Below, piece after piece: positions 23,286-34,514 of a stretch of 64,000 nt of DNA. The notes beneath the pieces are model-generated. The model worked only from the letters and a program-made list of their open reading frames with translations, was not told the DNA's origin and searched no databases. Each line of letters opens with the position of its first letter. Position 1 is the first letter of the stretch. Position numbers and translations under genes: made by a program. Origin of the DNA: Tanytarsus gracilentus (Eukaryota; Arthropoda; Insecta; Diptera; Chironomidae); contig JAXRKN010000038.1 of NCBI GenBank assembly GCA_038502055.1, forward strand, positions 5,270,001-5,334,000. Direction: 5' to 3'.

Positions 23286-25547
23286 TTAATTCATATTTCC
23301 ATATCTGATATTTGAGTCACCGAACGATGGACCAGGCTCGTGTTCATCATTATTTAAATAATCTTGCCTTATAAATAGATCTGAGACTGAGTCAAGAAGT
23401 CTCTGAAGAAATGACTTGTACTCCATCGAGTCAACAGACTGAGTTTCACCAAAGTTAAAGTCTGCTGTCTCAATAAGAAATTGATTTCTATTTTGGACGT
23501 AATACGCCACCCCAAAAACAATAACGAGAACAGCGACTAGTGAAAAAATTACTGGTACAATAATTACCGATAATTGGGAATGTGATTGAGCTGCAAAGAA
23601 AATATATCGATTAGCATACAATGCATGTACGTGCTTGAAATAAAAATCTATACCTTCGTAGAATTGCACTCCTATTGGAATTTTAGAATCGGACACGTTA
23701 TTTTTCAAGTAGAAAAACACTGTGTATGCATTCGATGATTTGGGGAAGAAATGTCTATAGATAATTTCAGTTTCTGAAGTTTCTTTCCAATCTGCACAAT
23801 TTTCATCGTCCTCTTTGACAGTTGTGACGCTATTGTTGTTAGCGGGTATGGGTTTCATGCAATAGAAGAATGGAGAGGTTCCATGAAATTTCATCTTTAT
23901 GTTGCACATGTCACCATGCTTGAGCCAAACATTATTCGAAACGGTTACATTCTGAACAGGATTTTGAACCTTGAATGATCTTTGATAGTAGCCATAAATT
24001 TTCTTTGGGTCAGAAATGACTTTTGTATTGTTTGTACAAACGCCAAAGTACGGAACTTTATCATTTCCTTCCTCGAGTATTTCGATGCGTTGATGCAATG
24101 GAATTTCCGTTGTTACTAGCATGTACTCGAGCATTTCCTCGTTGGCAACACTTTCTGGCCGAATTGATCCGGTTTCAACTAACTTCTTGACATTCCACTC
24201 AAAACCTGGTGAGTCACGTCGCCTGCGATTTGGTTTTTTGGAAGTGGTTGTTGTTGAAGTTTTTGTTGTAGTTGTTGTTGAAGGAGTAGCTAAAAATAAA
24301 TCGTTAAAAAAGTTATGCAATTTTTTAATTTATTTAACTAACTAGACGTTGTTGATGTTGTTGTGGTTGGAGGGGTTGCTGAAAAATGATAAAAAAAATA
24401 AATTATGTAAAGAAATTATTTTTTTCAAATTTAATCAATACTCACTGGTTGTTGTTGTAGTTGTTGCTATAAATTTAAAACAGATATAAATTAAATTTTT
24501 GAAATATGAAACTTTAAATTTAAAACTTACTTGTTGTTGTTGTAGTGGTCGTGCTGGGAGTAGTGGCTGTAATTAAATTAAATTAATTAAGTTTATTTTA
24601 GAATAATTTTTTCCTACTTGTCGTGCTGCTGGTTGGCGTTGGCAAAGGCTCATAAGAAAGCTCTAAAAGAGCCTCCACATTAAAGACCTGATTCTCTTGA
24701 CGATACCAATTTGTAAAATTGAGGGTGTCTGTTACGCCTATAAAGAAGAAAAAATATTTGCTAAACTTTTTACGTCACAAAGAAGTGAAATTGAAACTCA
24801 CCCATGTAGAGGCAATCGACAAACCAGTATATTCTGATATAGGCTGCCTTATCTAAGAGCTTTTTGTCTTTTTCAGAGATCATAACATTATGAATCGTTT
24901 CATATTGACTCGATACAAATCCACTCTCTCGAATGGTATTATTTGGTTCTTGAATAAGCTCCAAATCACCCATAAAACGATTTGTCACGTCAAAGTAAGA
25001 CGAAACTCTCGCCTTCTCAATGTAGACAATGTAGAAATATTCTTCGGCCAAAAAGTCAACTCTATAGTGGCCATGCTCAAGGTGATCAGCTTGAATTTGA
25101 ATTTGTACCGATGGACTGCTGGTCTCAATGGCTTTTGATCCTCCAAAAAACCTATAGCTGAACTGATACTTTTTATTGGGTGCTATTTTTCCATCATCTC
25201 CCAAAAGAGTAACATTAAATGTAACATAAGTTCCAACAGCTATGGGACTGTCGGAAGATATTTGAAGTGAGTATTCAGCAGATGCCGAAATAACTAAAAT
25301 GAAAAATTAATTCAATTTAAATCTTTTTGACCTCATATGAATATATGATGCGATAATTTGCATAAAATTAAAGCAATAAAGAAATTAAAATTTTGCAAGA
25401 AAAAGAAGAAATGATTTTAAATCTATTTTATTATCTTTTTTTGGAAGTGAGTCACTTCTCGGATATTTAATTAACTCGAGTTCATTATAGATATAAAAAC
25501 TCACCAGTTAAAGATAAAAATCCACATAAAACGACAAATATTTTCAT
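23286..25547 (-). CDS. PMEL/GPNMB/TMEM130-like type I membrane glycoprotein (7 exons)
   Basis: Exons: 25547-25505, 25293-24802, 24737-24618, 24566-24531, 24466-24446, 24378-24343, 24289-23286; 583 aa. A signal peptide (MKIFVVLCGFLSLT) is followed by a PKD-like beta-rich region (VTFNVTLLGDDGK ... YQFSYRFFGG, NFTNWYRQENQVFNVEALLELSYEP). Next comes a Thr-rich mucin-like stalk made largely by three tiny exons of 12, 7 and 12 codons. A furin-type site RRRR-D lies near residues 270-274. Then comes a Cys-containing region resembling the kringle-like domain of PMEL/TMEM130 (CNIKMKFHG, FFYCMKPIP, NCADW, YTVFFYLKNNVSDSKIPIGVQF). One TM helix (about 489-514) and a 69-residue cytoplasmic tail complete it. 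PMEL forms melanosomal amyloid and GPNMB is lysosomal; insect members are uncharacterised, so the function is open. The gene is divergent from Sirt7. Confidence 0.72.
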
Positions 25548-25892
25548 TTTTTGCGATCAATTGATTTCTATATATGCAGTATAATGGGTAAAAAACTTTA
25601 GAGCGTCAGGCGTAGAAGCTAATTGAATTTATTTTTCTTCTTATTCGTCATAACCTAAAACACGAGTCATGTATCCTTGATATTTGTACTAAAGAATTGT
25701 AACAAAGCATTGAACCCCAATCTCAATAAATAAAAACATAAAACCCATTTATTAAATTTCGTACATTACAAAGTAATTTTTAAATTAAATAAGTTCTGAG
25801 TGGTCTTTTTAACCTCATCTAAGCTAGATGGTATTTACGAAACTGAGCGTAATGCAAAATTTATGATTTTATGAGTCGATAATGTGAGAGAG
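25548..25892. promoter_or_regulatory. Shared upstream region of the PMEL-like gene and Sirt7
   Basis: 345 bp separate two divergent start codons (25547 minus, 25893 plus). It probably holds both promoters, possibly a bidirectional one. No individual site was convincing. Confidence 0.4.
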
Positions 25893-28543
25893 ATGGAGGA
25901 AAGTGAAGAAATATTTTATACACGGCTAACTCGAAAAAAGGAGATCCAGGACTGTCCGATAGCGAAGAAAAGGGAAAAGGCATTAAAGAAACGAAAAGTA
26001 ATTAACGCTATACAAATTGAGTAAAAAGATGAAATTAAACTTTAAATTGTTTTAGATTGCAGCAATTCTCAAGAAAAATGAAACACTTAGAACTTTCGAT
26101 GAAAGCAAGTACATAAATGAGCATCCTGAGGTTGTTAAAGAAGTATCGGAGAGAAAGGAGAGAGTGGAGAAATACAAAGAACGAACGTTGGAGAAAGAAG
26201 ATAGACCAGAAGTGCTCGAAATCAAGGCAAAAAAGCTTGCGAATGTGATCTCAAATGCAAAACATCTCATAATCTATTCTGGTGCTGGCATATCGACTTC
26301 CGCTAAAATTCCTGATTACCGTGGACCTCAAGGCATTTGGACACTTTTGCAGCGAGGCGAAGAGATTGGCGAACATGATTTGTCGCTTGCCGAACCCACT
26401 TACACTCACATGGCTCTCTCTGAGCTTCATAAAAGAAAAATTCTTAAGCATGTCGTTTCACAAAACTGCGATGGACTTCACCTTCGCTCAGGACTTCCGC
26501 GCTTTTCTCTCTCCGAACTCCATGGGAATATGTACATTGAAGTGTGCAAGCATTGTAAACCTTCCTTGGAGTACTGGAGACTCTTCGACACAACTCCAAA
26601 TACCTCTCGATTTCAGCATAAAACGAATAGACGGTGTAGAATATGTGCGAATCCCCTATTCGATACGATCGTTCATTTTGGCGAGAGGGGATCTCTCAAG
26701 TGGCCACTTAACTGGAATGGAGCTACGAAAGCCGTTGAGAAGGCAGATGTAATCTTATGTTTAGGATCTAGCTTAAAGGTGCTGAAAAAATATCCTTGGT
26801 TGTGGGCTCTCGATAAGCCTCAGAAACAGCGGCCACGCGTGTACATAGTGAACCTACAGTGGACACCTAAAGATAGCATAGCGTCTGTGAAAATTAACGG
26901 AAAATGTGACGAGGTAATGAAACTTGTCATGAAATGCCTAACGATTGAGGTGCCGAAATATAATCGAGAGGAAGATCCAATTTTTCATCATGCCTCGATG
27001 CTTAAGGAGGAGGAACTTCACACCGCCTCTCAACCAATGCTTAAAAAGACTAAACTTAATGATGACGAAGAAGAGTTTAATGAAAATGATGAGTCAATGA
27101 ATACAGTGAGCTCTGATAAGCACAATTATAGCACCACCGAGTCCGAACAAGATTCAAAATCAGCAAAAATTGATTTTACAGGCGTGATTAAGAATGGCAA
27201 AGATAAAATTATCGAAGATCAAATTGATGAAGTCAAAGTTAAATTGGAGACGTCTGGGAGTATCGAAACTATTTCCGAAAACGGCAGAATTGTTGCAATC
27301 AAAGAAGAGATCAAAGAAATTCTTGATTTGACCGAGAGCAGTGATGAAAAGTGTGAGAAGGAAAATAAAGAACAAACAAAAAAGGAACAAGAGAGCGACG
27401 AAGAGGTTGACTTTGAAGCATTGATTGATAATCTTGACGTAAAAATCGTAAAAAAAGAAGAAACGGAATCTTTGGAGATTAAGAAAGAGGAAGAATCGCC
27501 AGCGACTCAAAGTGACGATAAGAAAAGTTCTATTGCAGCGGAAATTATCATGCAACAAAATCAAAATCTAATTGACATGGCCCTCCTTAATAATAGTCTC
27601 TTGACAGCCTCACTTGCACTTGCACCGGTCGGATCTACGTCTAAAGAAGCTCTAACCGCGACTGCCCTCATACTTAACTACAACAATCAAATTATTTCAT
27701 CGCTAACGAATAATTTGAATCTTCTTCCGCCTTACTCAAATGGAACGAGCAGTAACAATGGTGTAACTCAATCATCAGCACCACCACAACAGCAAAATAA
27801 AGCAAGTTCAAACTGTGATAAAAGTAACGTAAGAAATAAAGATGACGACATCGAGATGATTCAAGCGCATAGTGAGGGTGACTCCGTTTCAACTCTAGAA
27901 GACGAAGCGTCAAGGTCTTCTTCAATGCATATGACGTCCACAAAGGAGGACTTTATGAACCCCGAACAGTATTATATGCAGTTATTTGCAAGCTATTGTA
28001 AAGTAATTAACGACAATCTTCCGAACTGGTCGGATGTAAATTATGCGTACTCTGGCCTTCACACCATCATCAATGCACCTCCGAAAAATGTCGAAATGTG
28101 GCAGAGTACCGACGAAGAAGAGTATCAAAGGAAGAAAAAACTCCGGAGTTCAACGGCATCCGAAAGAAAGGCGGCTAGAGCCGAGTGCAAATTCTGCTAT
28201 GACAAATATGAAGCGATGGAGTGTCAGTTCTATAAGCCAATAAATCGAGAGTTTAAAATCACGACCTACCGCAATGAAAAACTTATTATTTGCGAGTGTT
28301 GCGATTATACAGAGGACGAAGATGAGCCGATGGATGATGAAGATTCAAAATTAGAACCGGATAGTGGCGATAAAGATAAGTCATCGTCTGTCGTAATAAG
28401 GGCGCGCGCTGGATGGTTTGGAAAGGGTAAAAATACTTTTTTTGGTATATAGTTAAAGATTTCTTATCGATAAAATTTATTTTTTAGGCTATCGAAAGAT
28501 TCAAAAGAAGAAGAAAAAAATGCCAACTTCAGCAGCAACTTAG
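25893..28543 (+). CDS. Sirt7: Sirtuin 7 (class IV NAD-dependent protein deacylase; 3 exons)
   Basis: Exons 25893-25997, 26056-28426 and 28488-28543 encode 843 aa, somewhat longer than fly Sirt7 (about 770). The Lys/Arg-rich N-terminus matches nucleolar SIRT7. Catalytic core: NAD-binding GAGIS near residue 111, PDYRGPQGIWT, a QNCDGLH block, and the catalytic His in SELHGNM near 191. The zinc site is Cys-x2-Cys near 199-202 and again near 229-232, followed by FGERG and the SIRT7-characteristic CLGSSLKVLKKYPWLW. A long acidic, disordered region (about 300-680) and a Cys-containing tail (CKFCYDKYEAMEC, ICECC) follow; the protein ends in KKKKKM. SIRT7 removes H3K18 acetylation and supports Pol I transcription (family knowledge). 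QNCDGLH has Cys where most sirtuins have Val/Ile. Confidence 0.95.
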
Positions 28544-28699
28544 GACTTAAATGTGTTATTTAATATTATTTTAATCGCGGGTTTATGAAGAGATTAATTT
28601 ATGTCCATTTTTTTGTTTTATCTCTTGACGAACTGATTGTAAGATGAAAATTTTAGATTTAAAGAAGTTCTAATAAAAATTTGTCCGAGTGTTCAAATT

Positions 28700-29249
28700 T
28701 TATTCTTCTACATTATCGAACGATTTTTTGATGTGTCTGAGTTTAGCGATTGAATCACAATTTCTTACTATACGCTGTCGGACATTGGCAGACTCCACAG
28801 AGAGCTCAATTGCCTTCTCATAACGTTCTTTTGCTGTTTTTAATGTTTGCGGAATGAGTATTCCAAACCAATTTGTTGTATCTATGTGATTGCTCTCCTT
28901 ATTAACTTCATGATTTTCAAGTTCGAGTCGAGTCGCGAGAGAGCTTTCATCTTCGACGTGGGCGATCGTTTTTAACGCATAAAATTCTCGATCTTCTTCA
29001 GTCGGAAGTTGACTTATTGAAACGGATTGTGATCCTTGATTATATCTAAAATTGTTCGGCGATTAAGAAAACAATTAATTTAGTTTTTGATAAACTTTAC
29101 CTTGTTTTTGCGAAATTCAATGTTCCTTCATTTGTTAGCTTTTCAATGTTAATTTTAAGCGTAATGTCTTCTTCCATCAACTCCAAAGTCTGTATTAGAA
29201 CCTTATCTAAAAGTCCTTTAACTTCATTTACATCTTTAAAATGCTCCAT
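28700..29249 (-). CDS. CCDC115 / Vma22-like V-ATPase assembly factor (2 exons)
   Basis: Exons 29249-29101 and 29045-28700 encode 164 aa (human CCDC115: 180 aa). The N-terminal half is a predicted coiled coil. The conserved C-terminal block TNWFGILIPQTLKTAKERYEKAI aligns with the diagnostic NWFGILVP...L of the family, and a second helix follows (ANVRQRIVRN). The splice rejoins LNFAKTRYNQGSQSV, which matches the SLAKARYAMGAKSV region of the human protein. CCDC115, with TMEM199, assembles the V0 sector of the V-ATPase in the ER/ERGIC. It is head-to-head with SRP72 (162 bp between ATGs) and tail-to-tail with Sirt7. Confidence 0.9.
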
Positions 29250-29411
29250 TATGATTAATTTTAATATTTTATTATTTTCGATGAGATCTTGTGATATTTT
29301 TTTGAATGTTTTAGAACACGCCCAGTGAAAATTTGAAGTTTTTTGACGCCAACAACAACAACAAGTTATAAATTTTTGTCTTCGTGTAATTTTGATTTTT
29401 GATGAATTATC
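29250..29411. promoter_or_regulatory. Compact bidirectional promoter (CCDC115 / SRP72)
   Basis: Only 162 bp lie between the divergent start codons of two housekeeping endomembrane genes, so both promoters and 5' UTRs must fit here. No TATA box at a convincing distance was seen. ACAACAACAACAA at 29350-29362 is the only repeat. Confidence 0.55.
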
Positions 29412-31505
29412 ATGGCGGCAAATCGAGAAGCAATTAAGGAACAGAACATCAGACAGTACTACACCGAGGTGAATAAGTTGGTGCAGGCCGGAGAATATGA
29501 GAGAGTCATCAAGGCGACGAATAAAAGTGAGAAATTATATTTTTGATATTTAACCTTTCTTCTTATATGTTGAATTATTTTGTTTTTTAGTTATAAGCAT
29601 TGCTGCTGAGGAAGTTAAAGCCGTTCAGTGCAAAGCAGTTGCTCTAATTCAGTTGTCAAAGTTTGATGAGGCATTAAAATTCATCGAGAAGAGTCCGGTG
29701 CTTCAAAATTTGATTTTTGAAAAAGCTTACTGTGAATATCGCTTAAATAAGCCTGAAGTCGCGCTTAAGACAATCGAAAGTTCTAATGTCAATCCATTAA
29801 CACCCAATCTCAAGGAATTAAAAGCTCAAATTCTTTATCGTCTCGAGCAATTCGATGAATGCTTCAATATTTATCGTGACATCATTAAGAACTCAACGGA
29901 CGATTATGAGGAAGAGAGAACAACTAATTTGTCGGCAGTTGCTGCTAACTTAGCAATCGAAGGAAGTAACAAGAAATTGCCAGAATTTAAAGAAAACACC
30001 TATGAGTTGGTTTACAACTCGGCGGTGGCTTTGTCTGGAACTGGCAAGTACTCTGAAGCTGAAAGGAAATTAAAGAGCAGCGAGAAAATGTGTCGCGAGT
30101 TCCTTGAAGAGGACGAGGGAATGACCGAAGAGGATATTGAAAATGAACTTGCCATCATTCGTGTTCAATTAGCTTTTTGTCTTCAGATGCAAGGAAGAAA
30201 TAAGGAAGCGTCTGCGATTTATGCGGAAACACTCAAAAATAAGCCCAACGATCCAGCACTCGTTGCTGTCGCTTCTAATAACTCGGTCGTTATTAACAAG
30301 GATCAAAATGTCTTTGATTCAAAGAAAAAAATTCGAGCTGCTCTCGTTGACGCCGTAGAACATAAGTTGAATAGTCGTCAAAAGAAGAGCATTGCATTGA
30401 ACAATTGCATTTTGGCTTTGTTCACCCATCAAGCCGACTTGCAGCAGCTCGCCAATAAGCTTTCGTCGAAATATCCGGATTTGGAGTTTAAAGCTGGACT
30501 AATTCAAGCGGGTCAATATGTGAAAGACAAAAAGTATAAGGAAGCGAGTGAAGCCCTCGAAAAGCTCGTCTCTAAGCATCCGAAATCCTCGTTGGAGATT
30601 AAATTTGCACTGGTTCAGTTGCATTTGATGTCTGGAAACAAGACGAAAGCAATTGAAACATTGCAATCGCTCGACACCAACACACGCTTCAGTCCAGGCG
30701 TTGTCAGTGCTCTCGTGTCACTTCATTTGGGCACAAACGATAAGGCAGGCGCATCGGATGTTTTAAAGGCGGCCGTTGACTGGTACAAGAAGAATAAAAC
30801 TAATGTCGGCGATTTGTCGGATATGTGGAGGCATGCTGCCGATTTTCATTTGCGTGGTGGTGAGTCTGAGATGGCTGCCAAGAGTTTAGAAGAACTTTTC
30901 AGTTCAAATCCGAATGATATGAAAATTTTGGCACAACTCGTCATTGCCTATGCCCAATTTGATCCTAAAAAGGCACAGGATGCATCGAAGAAACTGCCAC
31001 CGTTGGAAGCTCTAACAACTCTAGCTGAAATCGATGAGTTGGAGGCAACTAACTGGATGATGATTACGAAGGCCGTCAAAAAGAAGATTACTAAATCCGA
31101 TCAATCGCCCGGAACTCCTGGAAGTGAAGGTGCTCAGAAGAAAATCAAAAAGAGAAAGCGAAAAAATAAACTGCCCAAGTACTACGACCCTAATGCAAAA
31201 CCCGATCAAGAAAGATGGCTCCCGAAACAGGAGAGAACTGGATATCGCAAAAAGAAGGATAGGAGACAGAAGGAGGTGATGAAAGGATCGCAAGGAGTGT
31301 CATCTGGTCAAGCGGATCAATTGTATGTATTTTTAAAATGTTGCTAAAATTATTTATTTTAAAAAAAATTACTTTTTTTAGTGACATGACGAAAGCTCAG
31401 AATTTGGGTCAAAATGTTAAGAGTAATGTTCGCGAAGAGGTCGCACCTGGACCTCGCCAACAGCAACGCAAGCACCTTTCTAAGAAGAAGAAGGGAAAGC
31501 ACTAA
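29412..31505 (+). CDS. Srp72: Signal recognition particle subunit SRP72 (3 exons)
   Basis: Exons 29412-29526, 29591-31322 and 31382-31505 encode 656 aa (human 671). The protein is built of TPR-like helical repeats over about residues 10-540, including YNSAVALSGTGKYSEAERKL. The basic C-terminus has the SRP72 RNA-binding signature: KRKRKNKLPKYYDPNAKPD then QERWLPKQERTGYRKKKDRR, which binds 7S RNA with SRP68. It ends in a Lys-rich tail (KHLSKKKKGKH). The product acts in the cytosol in co-translational ER targeting. AATAAA at 31536-31541 is a likely poly(A) signal. Confidence 0.95.
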
Positions 31506-31616
31506 AGTGTTGATGATTTTTTAAAAATTTCATACAATAAAATATAAATGAGAATTATCTCGGAAAATATTCAGTCTATAGTTTCATCCCTCGGCGTGTG
31601 CACTTAAACTTTAAGC

Positions 31617-32171
31617 ATGAAAATATTTTTAGTTGTTGCAATTTTAATAGGTTTAACGTTAGGAGGTAAATTATTTCAACAGCAATAAAACTGTTTAAAA
31701 AACAATTTAATAATTTCTCTAGAAATATTTCTATCCAACCTGAATAAATCGAGCATTCGATGTCTATGTGAAGGCCTCACAAATTGTGACGTGACACGCG
31801 GCTGTGAATCTGAATATTGCGGTAAATTTTACGCTTCGGATGATAATTAATTCATTCTTAAATTATTGTCAGGACCCTTTTCAATCTCTCGAATCTACTG
31901 GGCTGATGCAGGCAAGGTAACATTTCCCGATGATAATCCAAATCGTGAAAATGCATTTACTGATTGTGCGAGAGACTATCAGTGTGCATCGAAAATTGTA
32001 ACTAGCTACATGATTAAGTATGCTAAAGACTGCAACGATGATAAAGTTGTCGATTGTCTGGATTTTTCTGCGATACACCTAAATGGGTATCCATCGTGCC
32101 ATCTTAATCTTCAAACTCTCTCGCATGGTCGAGAATTTCTCAATAGATACAACAAATGTAGATTGTATTAA
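31617..32171 (+). CDS. i-type (destabilase) lysozyme, secreted (3 exons)
   Basis: Exons 31617-31665, 31723-31821 and 31873-32171 encode 148 aa. A signal peptide (MKIFLVVAILIGLTLG) precedes the destabilase domain: CLCEGLTNCD with the expected catalytic Glu after the second Cys, CGPFSISRIYWADAG, FTDCARDYQCASKIVTSYM, and the Cys-rich C-terminal part with DCNDDKVVDCLDFSAIHLNGY. About 12 Cys in the mature chain fit a disulphide-rich fold. Invertebrate-type lysozymes hydrolyse peptidoglycan and some have isopeptidase activity; many insect members have lost muramidase activity, so catalysis is not certain. It starts only 111 bp after the SRP72 stop, on the same strand. Confidence 0.9.
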
Positions 32172-32548
32172 ATCTTATCCATTTATTTGATTTCGAGGTG
32201 TTAACTGCACATAAAATTATTAGCAAAAAATGTTGTCAAAGGTACCAAATTTTTAGCTGGCACTCGTTATTTATTCAAAATCATAATTATTTCCATTCAT
32301 TCATCGTCATTTGAACTAAAATAGGAATTTTTCTCGCGTTCTTATCTCTCTCATCTCAAATATTTATAAACTAACAAAATCATGCGCTATTGTGTAATAT
32401 AATCAATTTGCAATTGAGCTAACGCAAAAAAATAAAGATTTACAAATTCATAAACGAGATAAATAGTTTTATGCCTCATCACATTTTTTTTTCTCGTTCA
32501 TTTCCTTAAAAATATTTAAATTATCTTGGTAATTAAGATAGTCATTTT
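32172..32548. other. Intergenic space between convergent lysozyme and transporter genes
   Basis: 377 bp, AT-rich, no coding potential. AATAAA at about 32431 may end the lysozyme transcript. Otherwise nothing was seen. Confidence 0.45.
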
Positions 32549-33931
32549 TTACATCACCAGCATGCTGCTTCCACTGCTCATATTGTTGTGTGGCGAGAAG
32601 AGAAGATTCTGATTTAAGCCATTCTGATAGCTTTTGCCATTCGATAAAAGCGGAGTTTTCATGTAAAATTTATCGTTGGCATGCGACGGAAGCGACGTTT
32701 TATGGACACGTTGGAAATATTTCGCTCGATTATAGCACAGAACACCAATAATTGCTAAGACCATACCAAAAATGTTTGGCCATGTCACTGGATTGCCCAG
32801 CACAAAAAGGGAGAGAGCAATCACAAAAATTCGTTTCGAAGCACTTGCAACGGCATAAGTAAGTGGAGTGACAAGATGAAGGACGGAAAAGGCGAGAATG
32901 TTTTGTAGCCAATTGAGCACGCCGTCGGTGAAGAGGAGCAAGAGTACACGGTAATCTAAATTCGTTACAACAGTGTGTGACAGCACTGAAGATAGATCGG
33001 AAAATATCCACACGGGGGTAAAAATGAAAAGAGCAAGCCTTCCAAGGATATGTAATAAGCGAAGATGGTGAATATTTGTTTCTTTTAAAACCTTTTTAGA
33101 GAAGATATTTTGCAGACTGAACCCTAAAAATTAAATTTAAGAGATTATAATTATATGAGATTAGATTTAGGTTAGATTTTTTTGACTGAACTTACCGCAC
33201 GTGGATATTAAAGCTGATATTAAGCCAATCATATCGAAGCTTATTTCGGTTAGCGTGGCGATCAATACGCCAATAATTATTGGGCAAAGACTTAGGTACA
33301 CTGACATGGTTTGTTTTTCCCGCATAATAATTCGTGACAAAATTACAGTAAATAGAGGCATCGTTGCTTTAACTAAAAATGAGTGAGAGATAAGAAAAGT
33401 TTACAATTGGTCAAGTTTAAACGTGTGTGATGCGAGCGAGCGAGCGCTTAAGTAATAGCTTTGAATTTTAAATCTCGCACGCACACATCGAAGGAAAGTT
33501 TCACTTTCTAAAAAATTATGATTGACAATTGAGATTTCGCAGGACTTACCAGTATGAGCATAGCTAACGGGAACCTTCCATATGCTCCAATGACTTGAAA
33601 CAGATGATAGGAATTTTCCAAAAGCAAGTGGAACAATAAAAGTCAGATAATAGCGCCAATTTAAACTGTTTGCAGAACTTCGAATTCCAAATAAATTGAA
33701 GAATGGACCTGAGTAAATTGTAATTGACAGAAGCTGCACCATCGTGACTGTCATAGGATATGGAAATTCACTAAGCACTAATTTTCCTAAAATTAATTAA
33801 GAGATCATTTCAATTTAAAGTTTCTAAAACTTCAGAAAAAAATATTTACCTATCGAATTGTTCACACTGCTGCAAAGAAACCAAATACAGCAGAGAAAAA
33901 ATATCGTAGCTGTACTTCGATTCTTTTCCAT
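32549..33931 (-). CDS. SLC35E1-type drug/metabolite-superfamily transporter (4 exons)
   Basis: Exons 33931-33850, 33786-33550, 33372-33196 and 33123-32549 encode 356 aa. About ten hydrophobic helices span the triose-phosphate/nucleotide-sugar transporter fold. Family blocks are visible: NNSIGKLVLSEFPYPMTVTM, KVPVSYAHTVKATMPLFTV (the TPT motif with the conserved Lys-Ala), LSLCPIIIGVLIATLTEISF, FSLQNIFSKKVL, and LVTPLTYAVASASKRIFVI. The C-terminal tail (about 75 aa) is polar and cytosolic. This matches SLC35E1 of vertebrates, an orphan Golgi/ER carrier; the substrate is unknown. It is convergent with the lysozyme gene and divergent from zinc-finger gene A. Confidence 0.88.
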
Positions 33932-34514
33932 CGTGGTGCTTTTAATCTAAGTTTTACTAGGAAATTTTTGGTAAATTATTTTTTATTTTGACATCATCAT
34001 CAAAAAAAATTTATGTTCAGCAGGGTTGAGGCAAATGTGAGGAATAGCAAAAAATTCCCAATGCTGAACCCCTCGATATAGAAAAAATTAAAGTTTTAGC
34101 GTTAATTACGTGATGACAACTCATGATAGTAGCTCTCATTTTTACTTTAAAATTAAACTTATTTAATTAAGAGGAAAAGTTGACTGAGATATTCTTAAAA
34201 TTGTGATTTTTTGTATCAAAATAATTTGATATTTTTCTTAACTGATAATCGCGCCTCTAGTGAGTAATTGTTGAACTAATAAATCAAACTTTGATGTTTG
34301 AAAAAGTTTAATTAATTTTTTATACACTAATATTGAGTTATTTGAGTAAGAAGAAAAGTGTTAACGCATTAAAAAAAAGCGAACTTTAGAGCAAAAGTGG
34401 AGTTAGTACATTAAAACATCTCGCTGATGTTGAAAAAATAATTTGCAAAAATTTCGAGAATTTTCTTCAACCAGTCGGACTATCGTTTAATCCGTCAAAA
34501 GCAAGCAATTCAAA
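33932..34514. promoter_or_regulatory. Divergent upstream region of the SLC35E1-type gene and zinc-finger gene A
   Basis: 583 bp of AT-rich DNA between two divergent start codons. It must hold both promoters. No specific element was recognised. Confidence 0.35.
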
